Shown here: in pieces, positions 1 to 11,815 of the stretch
Layout: the number at the start of each line of letters is the position of its first letter
How positions within the stretch are numbered: position 1 is the stretch's first letter
DNA from: Macrolepiota albuminosa
Lineage: Eukaryota > Basidiomycota > Agaricomycetes > Agaricales > Agaricaceae
Length of the DNA: 64,000 nt
Assembly: GCA_027475525.1 (NCBI GenBank)
Contig: JAMWFC010000107.1
Span: 124,001-188,000, forward strand
Direction of reading: 5' to 3'
Position numbers and translations under genes: made by a program
Notes under the pieces: generated by a model
What the model saw: only the letters and a program-made list of their open reading frames with translations
What the model was told of the DNA's origin: nothing
Databases searched by the model: none

Positions 1-644
1 AGCTTTGCTTGTATGGCTGGGCGGCCATACTTCTCTCTGAGGGCAGTAATCCTCAGCTCACTGTCATCCGGCATGTGCAGTCGCACAGGCACTTCCTTCT
101 TGCTTCTCTGCAACGTCACAGACAGTCCATCGAAGAACACCTCACTCGGCGGTGATATCTCGTCGTCACTAGCCTGATGATACAACTCCTCCTTCGATGT
201 CCATCGTGGTCCATTCCACGCATACATTGATGCCACTAGATCATTCCACTCAGCAGGCATTTGTGGATCAAATGCCCATTCGAATGTGGGATGAGGTACT
301 GGTCAATCCCAGATTGACCGATTTGTATGTGTGGAGGACGCCTCATCCTCCATCAGTCCTTGGTTGTCGTCATCTGTTACTAAGTCCTCGACCTTCACTT
401 GCGATGATGTCAGTTGGCACTCTGTGCTTGCCGCATGCTGAGGCCGCTTGTCCTCAGACTTACTCTGCTTTTCACCCTTCATCTCCTTCATCTCGGGGCT
501 CTCCCCCCTCTTCAGAGTACGTTCGTACTCTACAGCTTCGCTTTCCAGCATCAACACCGCCGGACTATCCATGGGCAAGCTCACACGAGCTTGCTCTTCA
601 TCCTCTCCATCCTCAACCGTAGGCAATTTCTTGCCTCCATCTAG
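1..644 (-). pseudogene. pol linker upstream of RT, element A (partial)
   Basis: This is the segment between protease and reverse transcriptase. It reads MPTVEDGEDEEQ..., then STECQLTSSQVKVEDLV, and aligns with the element F linker at 44420-45310. An in-frame TGA at 303-305 falls where element F has the arginine of MDRPVPQPG. Beyond that stop the frame continues to the left edge. The segment has no known catalytic role; it presumably tethers protease to RT in the polyprotein. Confidence 0.7.
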
Positions 645-686
645 TCAGTGTCGCCTGACTAGCACTTTCTTCTCCTTGGCATGGTG

Positions 687-3600
687 TCAATGGAGACATC
701 CATCGCCATTATCTATGGTCACTCGCACTGCAGGAATGGTGGTGCCATCCACCACTATCTCATTCTTCTTGAAGTTCAGCAGAACGTTGTGCTTCCTCAT
801 ATATGGCGTGCCTATAATCATGTCGTAACGATCAAAGTTCGCCATGTCAAGGTACTCCCTTGTCCTTGATTTTGCACAGGCGATACTCGCCTGCATACCA
901 AACTGTACCGCAGCTCGGCTGCCCACAGTACCCAATTGAAGGAGTAGTGGCTCCTTCAACTCACTGACAGAAATATCGTGCACTTGGCAAAACTGGGGTG
1001 TCACTCCAGTAGTCGTACTACCTGAATCCCACAATGTCCACGCCTTGTGGCCATTCACCTCAACATACGATGCCAGGCACTCCTTGTCCTCGTGCTTCAA
1101 CACCGGTCTCACCAGCTTCTCTGGAGCCTTGCGAAGGTGTACCTTATACACCTTAACATTGGCTGCTCCAATGGGACGGTCTAATGCGCTGGCCGGGTAG
1201 TCCGTCAGAGCTCCCATGAACTCTGAGTCTGACTCCCGGGCGTAATAATCGTTGTCGTATACGTCAACCTCCACGTATTCATCATCCGACAACTCCTCTA
1301 CCACAGAGGCGTTTTCATCCTCTGGTGCATCAGGTATGAGGTTCTCCACCTCATCGTCTTCCACATCAGGTTCATTCCTGGAGTCTATCCCTTCAGCATC
1401 CGGGATAGCAGTGTGTGCCACCCGTACATAGACACGTGGCTTACCCATAGGCTTTCCACCACCCACTGGGCATGCATTTGCAAAATGCCCAGGCTGACCA
1501 CATTTGAAGCACTTACTCGCCACAAAAGGGCGAGCTGCTTCAAACTTCGGTGGCCCAGTCAGTGTCGGCAATTTAGCCTCACCAGCAGCCTGATGCGGCC
1601 GAACACCCTCTCGGCGCAGACCTCTCTGAGCATCCTGTGCCAGTGCATCCCTACAATCCCCCGGCCAGTCGCTCCGGAAGCGTTGGTCTTGCTGAGGTGC
1701 TGCTCTTACCACAAACCTCGGGTTCATATTGCCCACCATCTCCTTTTGACGAGCCCAGAAGGTGCCTACCTTCCGAGGCTCGGCCTTGTTCACCGATCGA
1801 ACCTTTGAGCTATGTAGCCCAAAGTGTCGCGCTATTTTGTGGGCTTGCTCGTAGCGCAATGCATGCGCTACGAATTCCTCGACGGTATTTACTTCGGGTG
1901 ATAGTCCGTCATCACAAATGAGAGACTCTCTCATTGCGTCAGGTATCCCACGCAGGAAGGTATCAATCATTACCCAGTTGTCTGGGTAAATAGACATATT
2001 CTGTGCGTGGTCTATCAAGGTGTCATAGGCAGGAAGGTATCAATCATTACCCAGTTGTCTGGGTAAATAGACATATTCTGTGCGTGGTCTATCAAGGTGT
2101 CATAGAAACCTTGAACATCTAATTGTTCAGTGTAGGAGGTTGCAATGAACGCCTCCCGAGCATCCTGCATGGTGGATGCACTTACAAACCGGTTATACAA
2201 TTCAAGGATTACATCCTTGAACGTCCATTGCTGTCGTGCACCTGCATGGTGGATGCACTCACAAACCGGTTATACAATTCAAGGATTACATCCTTGAACG
2301 TCCATTGCTGTCGTGCACAATTGTAGTGCAAGACATGATGACGGAACCAGGCTTTGGCTGGTCCATCTAGGAACTCCAAGAGAACGAACACATGTTCTTG
2401 ATCCAGACAATCCCCCCCATACTGGCATGCTGCCAGATGGTTGCACACATCCATCGTCCAATTTTCCAAGTCGCTAAACTTGGACTCCCCTCTGTACGGG
2501 TGGATGTGTTTCGACTCCACCTTACGCAGTTTGATACCTTCGGGCAGGCGCAATGCTATGCCTACCGCATCGTCGATTATACTACTGAGGCGCTGGTGCA
2601 TATTCTCAGTATACACCTTTGTCGCCTCAGTTATTCCAGGCATTTTATTTCTACCTTCTGCTGGAGGTACCACAGAGAATGCACGTACAGGTCGGTGACC
2701 TGTATAGTGCACTTTCTCTGCACCCTTCCAATGCAGTGGGCTCTCCTGTCCCCCTAGCTCTTCTATCACCTGCTTTCCAGGGCCTCGGCTCAGATCCGCC
2801 GTGGGCGGGTCCCCTCTCCTGGTGTCAGGCTGTCATGTCCGTTGGACATATTGCCTTCTCATCTCATCAATGGGCGTTATCCCATCGAATACAATTTCCT
2901 GGTCGTCTATCCAGGAGTGTCCCTGGCGCTTCAGGTCTTGGTTCTGCATGCGCTGATAAGCTACTCTCTCCGCAAACTTATCAGCCAACGGCACTTGATT
3001 TGTCAGTGGAACATTCTCCACTGATTCCTGTTTTGTGTGAGGGTGCCTTGGCTCCCCCGCTTCGGGTAGGTTGCTATCTGCCACAGGTATGGTAGACACC
3101 GATTCAGTTGTCGACAGAGGTCTCCTTCGCTGACCTCTGAATACATTCTGTCTTTGTGCTGCAGCGAACCTGGCAGCGAACTGCTCGTCAGACTCTCCTG
3201 CTTGCTGGGGCGCATATATATTGCTCATTGCCTCTTCCAGATGGGGAGACAACTCTGGCTTTGCCACCGGGGGTATATTCGGAATCAAGTTTGCCCCCTC
3301 TGGAGTGCCTCTTCCAGATGGGGAGACAACTCTGGCTTTGCCACCGGGGGTATATTCGGAATCAAGTTTGCCCCCTCTGGAGTCGAGGCAGCTGATCCTT
3401 GATTAGCCTTGCGATACATATATGCTTGGGCTTCCAGCTCAAGAATCTGAACGTACAATGTAATGTATTCAACAGTATTCAATTGAGGTACATTTTCACC
3501 TCTAGCCTGTATCAACCATATGTGTTTCAGTACATACAGTCCTAGTCGAGCACGCATGGTATCCTTTGTAATGCTAGGGTATCTCTTCCATAGCATAGCA

Positions 3601-4441
3601 CACTGAACCTGAAGGGTGGACTCACTCCGTCCACTCTCTTCGTCGTCAGACGTTTCATCTTCCCAATGTACTGCCGGCGTTCTTTGCTCAGGAATTGTCG
3701 TTTCCTGCGGCACTCCGGCTCCCTGCTGACGTTGCGTCATGGGAGTGGATTCAGTTGGAACTCTCCAACTGCCCACCTCTTGCCTCGGCATCTTCCCCAG
3801 AAAGTACGACGAAGGTCTGCGACCTTCGATAGGTCCCTGAGCACTACTCCTGCTCTGGGATTGCCGCCCTGACCTGCCAGTCTGCATGGAAGATTCATGA
3901 TCCCTGCCGAACTGCTGTTCCAGGTCCTGCTCTGGAACTGTCACCCTGACCTCCCAGTCTGCATGGAAGATTCATGATCTCTGCCGGACTGCTGTTCCAG
4001 GTCTTCCACAGTTGCCCCTGGTTGCGTCATGGGAGTGGATTCAGTTGGAACTCTCCAACTGCCCACCTCTTGCCTCGGCATCTTCCCCAGAAAGTACGAC
4101 GAAGGTCTGCGACCTTCGATAGGTCCCTGAGCACTACTCCTGCTCTGGGATTGCCGCCCTGACCTGCCAGTCTGCATGGAAGATTCATGATCCCTGCCGA
4201 ACTGCTGTTCCAGGTCTTCCACACTTGCCCCTGGTCTCGCTGCACCGCTTGGCGCAGCTGTCGGCCGCACTTCACTCCATTGCGTCCCTCCTGGCATTCC
4301 CTGAGGTTGCCGTGAAGGCTCGGCCTCAGTATATTCTGACCCGGGACGACCCGGGTCAGTTGCCACAGAATGAGGATACACCAACGACTGGTCAATGGTC
4401 TCACCATCGCGTGTTGGTTCAGTAGATTGACTGGTCTCCAT
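687..4441 (-). pseudogene. gag and aspartic protease, element A
   Basis: Reading on the minus strand: a disordered N-terminal gag region (about 4441-2833), the capsid-like helical part (2769-1900, containing WTMDVCNHLAACQYG and the YNRFV segment), a CCHC zinc knuckle CFKCGQPGHFANAC near 1515, an acidic spacer, and a retropepsin-like domain with the active-site triad in LWDSGSTT plus the flap/loop DMIIGTPYMRKH. Gag coats the element RNA and the protease cuts the polyprotein. The frame is split by 77-bp duplications at 1952-2105, 2164-2317 and 3230-3383, and a TGA ends it at 687-689 where the related element reads on. It is not translatable as one chain in this assembly. Confidence 0.8.
3731..4216 (-). 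repeat. 290-bp-period tandem repeat in gag N-terminal region
   Basis: 3731-3926 and 4021-4216 are nearly identical (both begin GTTGCGTCATGGGAGTGG). A further partial copy of about 60 bp lies at 3944-4003. The encoded repeat carries DLEQQFGRDHESSMQTGRSG. The copies differ by a few substitutions. Confidence 0.85.
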
Positions 4442-4449
4442 CCAATCAA

Positions 4450-4591
4450 GTGTTGCTACGTCTCGTTTTACCCAGAAGCGTGCGTCAAAGAAGTTGATGC
4501 ACTGTTCGATGCAATCACAGTCTAGGCTATCAGTCTAGACACATAGTCTTTGTCCATAGTATCAGAATTGAACCCGAAAGGTTCAAAAAAG
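4450..4591 (-). other. Untranslated leader of element A
   Basis: This is non-coding sequence between the LTR and gag. I could not identify a convincing tRNA primer-binding site. A stem-forming AACCCGAAAGGTT segment is present near 4570. Confidence 0.4.
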
Positions 4592-4849
4592 TGAAACAAA
4601 GTCAAGTATAGGGTTAGCCTTACGGTCACACCAACAGAACCAGATCGGTATTCGATTCTAGTACTACGTGAAACAAAGTCAAGTATAGGGTTAGCCTTAC
4701 GGTCACACCAACAGAACCAGATCGGTATTCGATTCTAGTACTACTAGTATGACAGTAAAATTGGCTGCCTTATGTAAGGCAGCCAGCATGTATGTAAAGT
4801 AATGGTAAATAATTAATATAATTATTTAACTATTGTACGATATGTTACA
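4592..4849 (-). repeat. 5' LTR of element A
   Basis: On the minus strand the LTR starts TGTAACATATCG at 4849 and ends near 4592, followed by a leader TTTTTTGAACC that resembles the T-rich leaders of elements B and F. It contains one 77-bp duplication (4591-4744); without it the length is about 181 bp, close to the 173 bp LTR of element F. A perfect 10-bp inverted repeat lies at 4763-4784. The inner boundary is approximate because no second LTR is visible. Confidence 0.6.
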
Positions 4850-5573
4850 GCAGCTTTGCCCTCAATTTGCCACAGGAGTTTTGTGTACCACAAACTGTGT
4901 ATTGTGGTCACGATCCAAGTCAGCCTTCTTAGCCAGGAAGGTCTCCACATGCTGAACCCGTAAGGGTGCCCTAGCAGGCAGTAGTTGCCTGCTTTCTTCT
5001 TTGTGGCCACTATAATGCTCATAGTAGTTAGCAGTCTTAAAAGACTGCTCATACCTGATGGCATACACCACAAACTCTTTCACATCATTAACCTCTGGGA
5101 ACAGCCCATCCTCACATATCAGATAGTGATGCATGTCTGCTGGAATACCATCCAAGAATGTTTCAAGCATTGTATATCCGTCTGAGTATACTGCCATGTT
5201 CTGGGCATGGTCATTAAGAGTATTGTAGAACCCTTGTACCCCTAACTTCTCAGTGTACTTGGCAGACTGGAAGTCCTGCCTTGCATTCTGTAGTGTCAAG
5301 GGATGCACAAATCAATCATACAGTCCTGTGAGGACTCCTTTCAATGTCCACTCATACTAGACCTGGTTGATGTGCAATACTGCTTGTCAAAACCACCCCA
5401 TGGCCTCTCTGGCCAAGAACTCGGGCAGAACAAAGATTTATTCTGGTTCCATACAGTCACCTCCATATAAGCACATAGCAAAGTGGATATATATGTCTAT
5501 TGCCCAGTCCTCAAAGTTACTGAACTTGGATGTGCCTACTATCTGCTTTATGCAGCTTCACTTTATCTGGTAA
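4850..5573 (-). pseudogene. Isolated gypsy gag fragment
   Basis: Minus-strand gag core only: FSNFEDWAIDIY, then YNTLNDHAQNMAVY, HHYLICEDGL and YAIRYEQSFKTA. It is colinear with the plus-strand gag of element B at 8100-8768, about 85-90% similar in protein by eye, but in opposite orientation. The CCHC knuckle and everything downstream are missing because LTR A begins at 4849. Stops occur at about 5312 and in the N-terminal part. Best read as a relic of a third gypsy copy. Confidence 0.8.
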
Positions 5574-5591
5574 CTATAAGGTTACCCCCAA

Positions 5592-5826
5592 TGTAGCGTA
5601 GTCCGCTATGTGGTGTTGGCCACATAGCTTTTACTTACTATAGTAGTCAATATTATATTATATTTATTATAATATAATATTATTTACAGTAATTATAAAT
5701 AGTTCTATACATGCTGCTTATTAAGCAGCTTATTTTTTTGTTGTATATAACATTGCCAATAGACTGGTCTGGTTTGATTCAGTGTAGTATGCACACTAAG
5801 CTCTATTAACTCATAACTCCGTTACA
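5592..5826 (+). repeat. 5' LTR of element B
   Basis: The LTR starts TGTAGCGTAGTC and ends TAACTCCGTTACA, matching the 3' end of LTR F (TAACTCTGGTTACA). It is followed directly by a run of T and GAATCTG, like the other leaders. Perfect inverted repeats lie at 5605-5628 (9-bp stem) and 5713-5729 (8-bp stem). The centre is very AT-rich (5650-5700). Confidence 0.6.
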
Positions 5827-6390
5827 TTTTTTTGAATCTGCCAGCTAGGATCTATTGCCTAGCATCTGACATCAGTCGCTGAGTTTATTGACAGAACTCT
5901 ATCAGCTTCTCAAGCTTCTTGCACAGCCACACCATGCAAATTTCAAACAGGAAATCAATAAGTAATCCCATATCTGCAGTTTCTACTGATGGTGGGCGGA
6001 ATGCCCATGATCTATGGGGAGATCTAGCAGACACTCAGGATGTGCCAGCATCCAATATGGGTCAGTCAAGACCCAAGGCTTGAGACCAAGATCAGAGCAC
6101 TGACCTGCCTAGGAATAAAAGCGAGGCCCAGAGAGCTAAGAGCTCACAACAGGATGCCAGCAACGATCATGGGACAAGATGCCAGGGAGATTAACTTCCC
6201 CAGTTACGCAGCTGCCAGGAGAACTATGATGGTCCAGCTAGCTAGCTTTCAAAGAGCCTCCTGATGAATGCCGGCAGTCAACAGGCACCCAGGGCATCTC
6301 AGGAGACACTGAGTGGTTGGTATGGACTGGGGGATCTATTTCTCTGAGCCAGAGTAGTAGGGCCAGGATGCCAGAGCAGAGAAGAGCAAT
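5827..6390 (+). pseudogene. Leader and gag N-terminus of element B (degenerate)
   Basis: A stretch after the LTR with broken reading frames rich in stops. It is placed as gag leader because gag resumes after the Tc1 insertion. No conserved motif is visible here, so the assignment rests on position. Confidence 0.4.
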
Positions 6391-7878
6391 GGTCCTTTTA
6401 AAATATTCATGAGCATCTTTAATTTTTTAGGTTTATCCCTATTTTACTCAGAAATAAATAGTAAGTTGCATGTGGAAAGATAAACAAAGACATGTGACCA
6501 TGTTTAGATATATTTGGGAGTAGTTCCAGCTGGTTGGACCACATCTTGATCTTTAACTATCATCATGAAACATATTCCTCCTGCACAATGCTCTACTGTT
6601 GCTTCTCCTCTTGCTCAAGGGTATTCTCTGCATCAGATTGGGGTTCAAACTGTTCTAGGGAAGTCTACTATTGGGAGAATTGGTAGAGAGTTGGAGATGG
6701 ACAAGGAAAACCATCCTGGAGGCCATCCTGCTAAGCTTACTCCATATGATAAACAGGCTATTGTTCAACAAATCTCAGCTGGGAGACTTGATACAGCTGT
6801 CCAGGCCACCAATTTTATCAACAGCATCATTTCCAACCCTGTCTCTCCCCAGACTGTCTGGAATGTGTTGAAGGAGGAGGGGTATTGGTCTGCTACCAAG
6901 AGAAAAGTTCCTATGCTCAAAGCTAAACATTGACAACTACAGCTTAAATGGGCTCAGAAGCATCAGAACTGGACTATAGAGGACTGGAAAAGGGTGTTGT
7001 GGACAGATGAGACAAAGATTAACAGGATTGGATCAGATGGGAAGCAGTATGTGTGAAAGCTACAAGGAGAAGACATTTCAGACCAAACAACTACACCTAC
7101 TGTGAAGCATGGAGGAGGGAATAATCTCATGGTATAGGGCTGTATGAGTTGGAATGGGGTAGAAAAGCTTGTAGAGGTGGTGGAGATCATGAATGCAGAG
7201 CAATACTGTGAAATTTTAGATGATGGAGCAAAGGAGAACTTTGAGAAGTTGAAGATGGAGGAGGGTGCCTACTACTTTCAACAGGACAATGACTCCAAAC
7301 ACAACTCCAAGAGGGCTGACAAGTGGTTTGAGGACAACAACTTTAATGTCCTTTGGTGGCCAGCCCAATCCCCTGATCTCAACCCTATTGAACATCTCTG
7401 GGAGTACCTCAAAGAGCAACTTAGGCAGTATAAAACACCTCCTTATGGTGTGCATGAATTATGGGAGAGGGTTGCAAAGGAGTGGGATGAAATACCATCA
7501 GAGGTATGCCAAAGATGCCTAGAAGGATTCAAGCAGTTATCAAGGCAAATGGAGGACATACAAAGTACTAGATACTAAAATTAGAGATGTTCAAAAAACT
7601 GTTCCAATGAGTGAATATTTTAAAATGGCTATTGCTCCATCAGTTTTGATCTTGATTATACAAATCTAAATTCATTTTGTGGCTACGATGCCATAGTATT
7701 TTATGTGATTTAATCAGGATTTTAGGTACTTCCCATCCTTCATGCCAATGTCATCTTTCAAAAAGTATGAAACATTGTTATGTGATTTAATCAGGATTTT
7801 AGGTACTTCCCATCCTTCATGCCAATGTCATCTTTCAAAAAGTATGAAACATTGGGACAGTTTTTTGAGCCACTGTAA
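6391..7878 (+). mobile_element. Tc1/mariner-type DNA transposon inside element B
   Basis: It contains a Tc1-like transposase gene. The right terminal repeat ends TTTTTTGAGCCACTGTA at 7878, a typical Tc1 end next to a TA. The segment near 6393-6430 is an imperfect inverted match of 7575-7640, so subterminal inverted repeats remain. The outer roughly 240 bp of the left end seem to be missing. A 77-bp duplication lies at 7701-7854. Confidence 0.75.
6565..7578 (+). pseudogene. Tc1-family DDE transposase, three nonsense codons
   Basis: Cut-and-paste transposase of about 337 codons. N-terminal helix-turn-helix (SLHQIGVQTVLGKSTIGRI) binds the terminal repeats; the catalytic triad is visible as D in WTDETKIN, D in FQQDNDSKH and E in DLNPIEHLW (a DD34E arrangement). 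All of this is in one frame, broken only by TGA at 6931-6933, TGA at 7054-7056 and TAG at 7135-7137. The last two sit where the family has Trp and the first where an Arg CGA is expected, so each is explained by one C-to-T or G-to-A transition. Inactive as it stands. Confidence 0.88.
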
Positions 7879-8960
7879 TCAAGATGTTGGAGTTGAGCTA
7901 GTGGAGGCACTAGCACAGGCACAGGAAGTGTCCAAGATAAAACTGGTGAGTACCTTCTATACTCCAGCAGGACAAGGGTGGCATGAGGAGCCTCCACACA
8001 TGCATAACCGAGACCTTAGGACAGAGATGTCAGGCCCAGATGGACATGATGGTACTGCGTTCAAAGGTCACTAAACTTAGACGTGCCTGTGTAGGCGTGT
8101 CCAAGTTCAGTGACTTGGAGGACTGGGCAATGGATGTATGCACCCACCTCATCATGTGCTTATACAGAGATGACCATATGGAACAAGAACAAATCTTTGC
8201 TCTGTCCAAGTTCTTGGCCTGAAAGGCCATGAAGTGGTTTTGACAAGCAATATTGCACGTCAACTGGGTCCAGTATGAGTGAATGTTCAAAGGAGTCCTT
8301 ACAGGACTGTATGATCAATTTGTGCACCCCTTGATGCTACAGAATGCAAGGCAGGACTTCCAGTCTGCTAAGTACACCAAGAAGTTGGGAGTACAAGGGT
8401 TCTACAATACCCTTAACAACCATGCCCAGAATATGGCAGTATACCTGGATGGGTATATGATGTTTGAAACATTCTTGGATGATATTCCAGTGGACATGCA
8501 CCACTATCTGATATGTGAGGATGGGCTGTCCCCAGAGGTCAATGATGTGGAAGAGTTTGTGGTGTACGCCATCAGATATGAGCAATCCCTTAAGACTGCT
8601 AACCACTATGAGCATTGTAGTGGCTACAAAGAAGAAAGCAGGCAACTACCGCCTGCTGGGACACCCTCACAGGGTCAGCATGTGGGAACCTTCCTGGCCA
8701 AGAAGGCTGACTTGGATCGTGACCACAACACATGGTTTGTGGTATGCAGAACTCCTGCAGCAAATTGAGGGCAAAGCTGCCCCCAACTAAAGTGGGTGCC
8801 AGACGGAGAACATCCTAAATCAAGGCCGGAAGTCAAGCTGGCCAACCTACCTGGTCAGATGGGGATCTGTTTCGCATGTGGCCAGCCAGGTCACTATGCT
8901 ACTAATTGCCCTGTGAGGACAGGAGCTCTAAGGAAGGGGTATACACCCTGCGCCTACCTT
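7879..8960 (+). pseudogene. gag of element B
   Basis: Gag core on the plus strand: FSDLEDWAMDVCTHL near 8110, YDQFVHPLMLQNARQDF near 8310, HAQNMAVYLDGY, LICEDGLSPEVNDVEEF, then a CCHC knuckle CFACGQPGHYATNC near 8875. Frame breaks lie at 8072 and 8220, and the chain stops again at 8766. Same family as the inverted fragment at 4850-5573. Confidence 0.8.
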
Positions 8961-9029
8961 TGAGCTGCACATACTGCAGCCACAAGTGGGAGTGATGGAG
9001 ACATTTCTGCTGAGTCTGAGGCTAAGCAC

Positions 9030-9745
9030 CACATGAACGACCAAGAGCCCCCAGAGGAGACATCAGGCACCAAGCCCAAGAGTGTGGTCATGGAGGGGGA
9101 GAAATATGTCACAGTTGATGTATACAACAACATCTACAACAACGAGTACTACAGTCACAACAGCGACTCTGAGTGCCTAGCAGCAATGACAGATTGGCCA
9201 TCCTCGAACAATCACAACAAAAATAATATTGTTCAGATGAAGAAAGTGACTCTTTGTTAAGCAGAGGGCACTTTGCAGTGCCCTACATTAAAGCAGGCAG
9301 ACAAGGAGTGTCTGGTCTCCTGGTCTCATATGTGGATGTAAATGGTCACAATGCCTGGACTTTATGGGACTTCAGGAGTACTACTTCAGGTATAACACCC
9401 CAGTTCGCCCACATGTATGGAATTTCTGTACAGGAGTTAGATACGCCATTGGTGTTGCAGCTGGACACCATAGAAAGCCATGCTATGGTGTAGTATGAGA
9501 TGAATGTAACTGTCCAGACACCAGGCTCACATAGCTGGGAGTACATGGATATAGTGAACTTTGATCACTATAATATGATCCTGGGAACACCATTCATGCA
9601 GCGTAACAAAGTCATGCTAGACTTTGAGCACTGTCAGGTGCTAGTGAATGGGAAGGTGATCCCAGCCAAACAGGCTACAGCAGATGACACTGATAATCAT
9701 CTGCGATGTCACTGCACTACAGAGAAGTGCAAGAATTCTCCATGA
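9030..9745 (+). pseudogene. Aspartic protease of element B, active site altered
   Basis: Retropepsin-like domain: YVDVNGHNAWTLWDFRST, then GITPQFAHMYGI and NMILGTPFMQRNK. Relatives in this window have LWDSGST, so the D-S-G triad is changed to D-F-R here. A stop follows HAMV at 9491-9493. Clearly non-functional. Confidence 0.75.
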
Positions 9746-10625
9746 TTCAGCCAGCACAAAGTGCTGGCGGTAGAGGATGTGGATGAGAAAGTGCAGGCCA
9801 TGCCTGGACTGAGCTCAGACCACAGCATGGTGATGATGAGCGAGGAGTAGTATCAAGCTTCTAAGATGAGAGATGAGCAAATACTCACTCCTAATAATTG
9901 AGGCGCAAAGCCTCCAGACAAGCACCAGCAAAAGGCAAAATAGCGTGAGGACTCAGTAGATGTATGCCCACCTATGTCCTCACAAGTCAAGTTAGATGAC
10001 TTGAGTGATAGCAACCAAGAGGCAGAAGCCTCATATTGTGCAGATATATGGTCTCTATGGAAGCGACCAGCTCCCCTTCCTGAGTATGACTGGGCATACA
10101 ACCCTCAAATGCCACAGGAGTAGAACAAGCTGGTAGCAGCCACATGTGCGCAAAATGTGCACCAGCAACAGATGACCATTACACTAGCATATTGCCAGCT
10201 AGTGTCAGACAATGTGTCCATAGCATATTTTCTTGTACATGAGGGAAAAAGCCTTGTGGCCTGTAAGGCAGCGATAGTGGATTTCATGCTAAGGCTGCAT
10301 ATACCCAATGACAGTGTTACTTGAGTGCTTGCAATGCATGAGCAATATGCACAGCAGCCTTGGCCACCATCAGATATGGTGGAGGTACTTCCCCTGGTGC
10401 GTCTGAAGGAGAAACAGAAGGTGACAATCGGTTGCATCAGCAATGGCAAGAAGAATTTGCTGATATGGTCAATGGGACCAAGGAGGAGCTTCTGCCATGG
10501 TGGGAAGTGAATCATGAGATTAATCTCATAGACGAGAGCAAGCAATACAAGTACCACTTGCTGCGCTGTTCACACACACTCCAGGAGCAATTACATGATA
10601 AAACTAATCACTATTTAAATGCTTA
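9746..10625 (+). pseudogene. pol linker of element B
   Basis: The spacer between protease and RT, in several broken frames. The end reads LLPWWEVNHEINLIDESKQY and HDKTNHYLNA, which aligns with the element F linker (PPWREVNHEINLIDDNKQY). No catalytic motif is expected. Confidence 0.6.
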
Positions 10626-10639
10626 ATGGTGGTCACCAT

Positions 10640-11815
10640 GCACCACTGCTCAGACAGCACCATTACTGTGCATCCTAAAGAAGGATGAAACTCTTCAGAT
10701 GGCTCTTGATGCACGGTCAGCGCAATGATAATACCATAAAGGATATAACTCCTTTACCAGATCAGGAGGGGATGTGGGAAGACGTGGCTTGAGCAAAGTA
10801 TTGCTCAAAGATTGATCTTACTGACGCCTACAAGCAGGTATGCATTTGCACCAAAGACATACCCAAGACCATGTTTGCATCAATCATGGGCATGTTTACA
10901 AGCAATATAATGCAGATTGAAGACTGTAATGCCCCTGCAACCTTTCAGAGGTTAATAACTTCTATTTTTTGAGATGTGATAGGATGCTTTATGCATGTCT
11001 ACTTAGATGATATATTCATCTATTTGGATTCCATAGAGTAGCATGAACAGCACCTCAGAGTTGTATTCAAACAACTATGCAAGTACAAGTTGTACTTGAA
11101 GTGGAAAAAGTGTGAGCTTTACACTCAGAGTATAGACTGCCTAGGGCATGTCATCAATGAGCAGGGTATACACCTCAATCAGAACAAGCTCAACCACATT
11201 TGGGAGTGGTGTATGCCAAGAAACTACAATGACATCCAACAGTTTGTTGGCCTTGTCAATTACATATCGAGCTTCTTGCCCAATGTCACTGCCTATACTG
11301 GGCCACTTATAGCCATGATGCAGAATGGGTTACCGTTCAATTGGAGGCCACTGCATCAGCAGTGCTTTGAAATGGTCAAACAGATCTGTATGAAGACTCT
11401 GGTTATTTGACCAATCGACCTTAGATGGGACAAGCCTATTTGGCTCATTTGCGACATATCTAAGACAGATGCTGGTGCCATGTATGGCCAGGGGAGTAGC
11501 TGGCAGACCTACTGCCCAGCAGAGTTCATGTCAAAGAAGTTCACGACCACCCAGCAAAACTATGCTGTGCATGAGCTAGAGACCCTAGCTATACTCGAGG
11601 CCCTCCTCAAGTAGGAGGATAAGCTGATGGGATACCCCATCCATTCATAACTGATCACAAGGTGCTTGAGTTCTTCAAAACTCAGGTGAACTTGTCGCCA
11701 CATCAGCAATGTTGGATTGACTACATGTCAAGATATCAGTTCAACATCACCTATGTTAAAGATGAACTCAATAAAGTGGCAGACTGCTTGTCTCGCTACT
11801 TTTAGAGTGATGTAG
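10640..11815 (+). pseudogene. Reverse transcriptase and RNase H of element B
   Basis: RT fragments include LLCILKKDETLQMALDAR near 10670, the catalytic motif as MHVYLDDIFIYLDS near 10995, then LKWKKCELYTQSIDCLGHV (11090) and VGLVNYISSFLPNVTAYTG. RNase H follows with FMSKKFTTTQQNYAVHELET (11530) and ending DELNKVADCLSRYF. Multiple stops and frameshifts. Confidence 0.75.

Larger units (their letters stand above)
1..4849 (-). mobile_element. Ty3/gypsy retrotransposon A, 5' part (runs off left edge)
   Basis: Minus-strand LTR retrotransposon whose LTR, leader, gag, protease and start of the pol linker lie in the window; RT, RNase H and integrase would lie beyond base 1. The order and protein sequence match element F at 38-49 kb (gag, CCHC knuckle, protease, then a linker containing QLTSS-VKVEDLV), so both belong to one chromovirus-like family. 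Frames are broken by TGA codons, several 77-bp duplications and a 290-bp tandem repeat. The outer end of its LTR abuts an older gag fragment at 4850, which suggests nested insertion. The target duplication cannot be tested because the other end is outside the window. Confidence 0.85.

Noticed and set aside
303..828. Plus-strand frames over the first kilobase
   Set aside because: They are antisense shadows of the gypsy pol linker and protease on the minus strand.
3867..4003. A further direct repeat with offset 77 in gag of element A
   Set aside because: Homology covers only about 60 bp with several mismatches and 17 unrelated bases between copies. It belongs to the larger 290-bp gag repeat, so I did not count it among the twelve.
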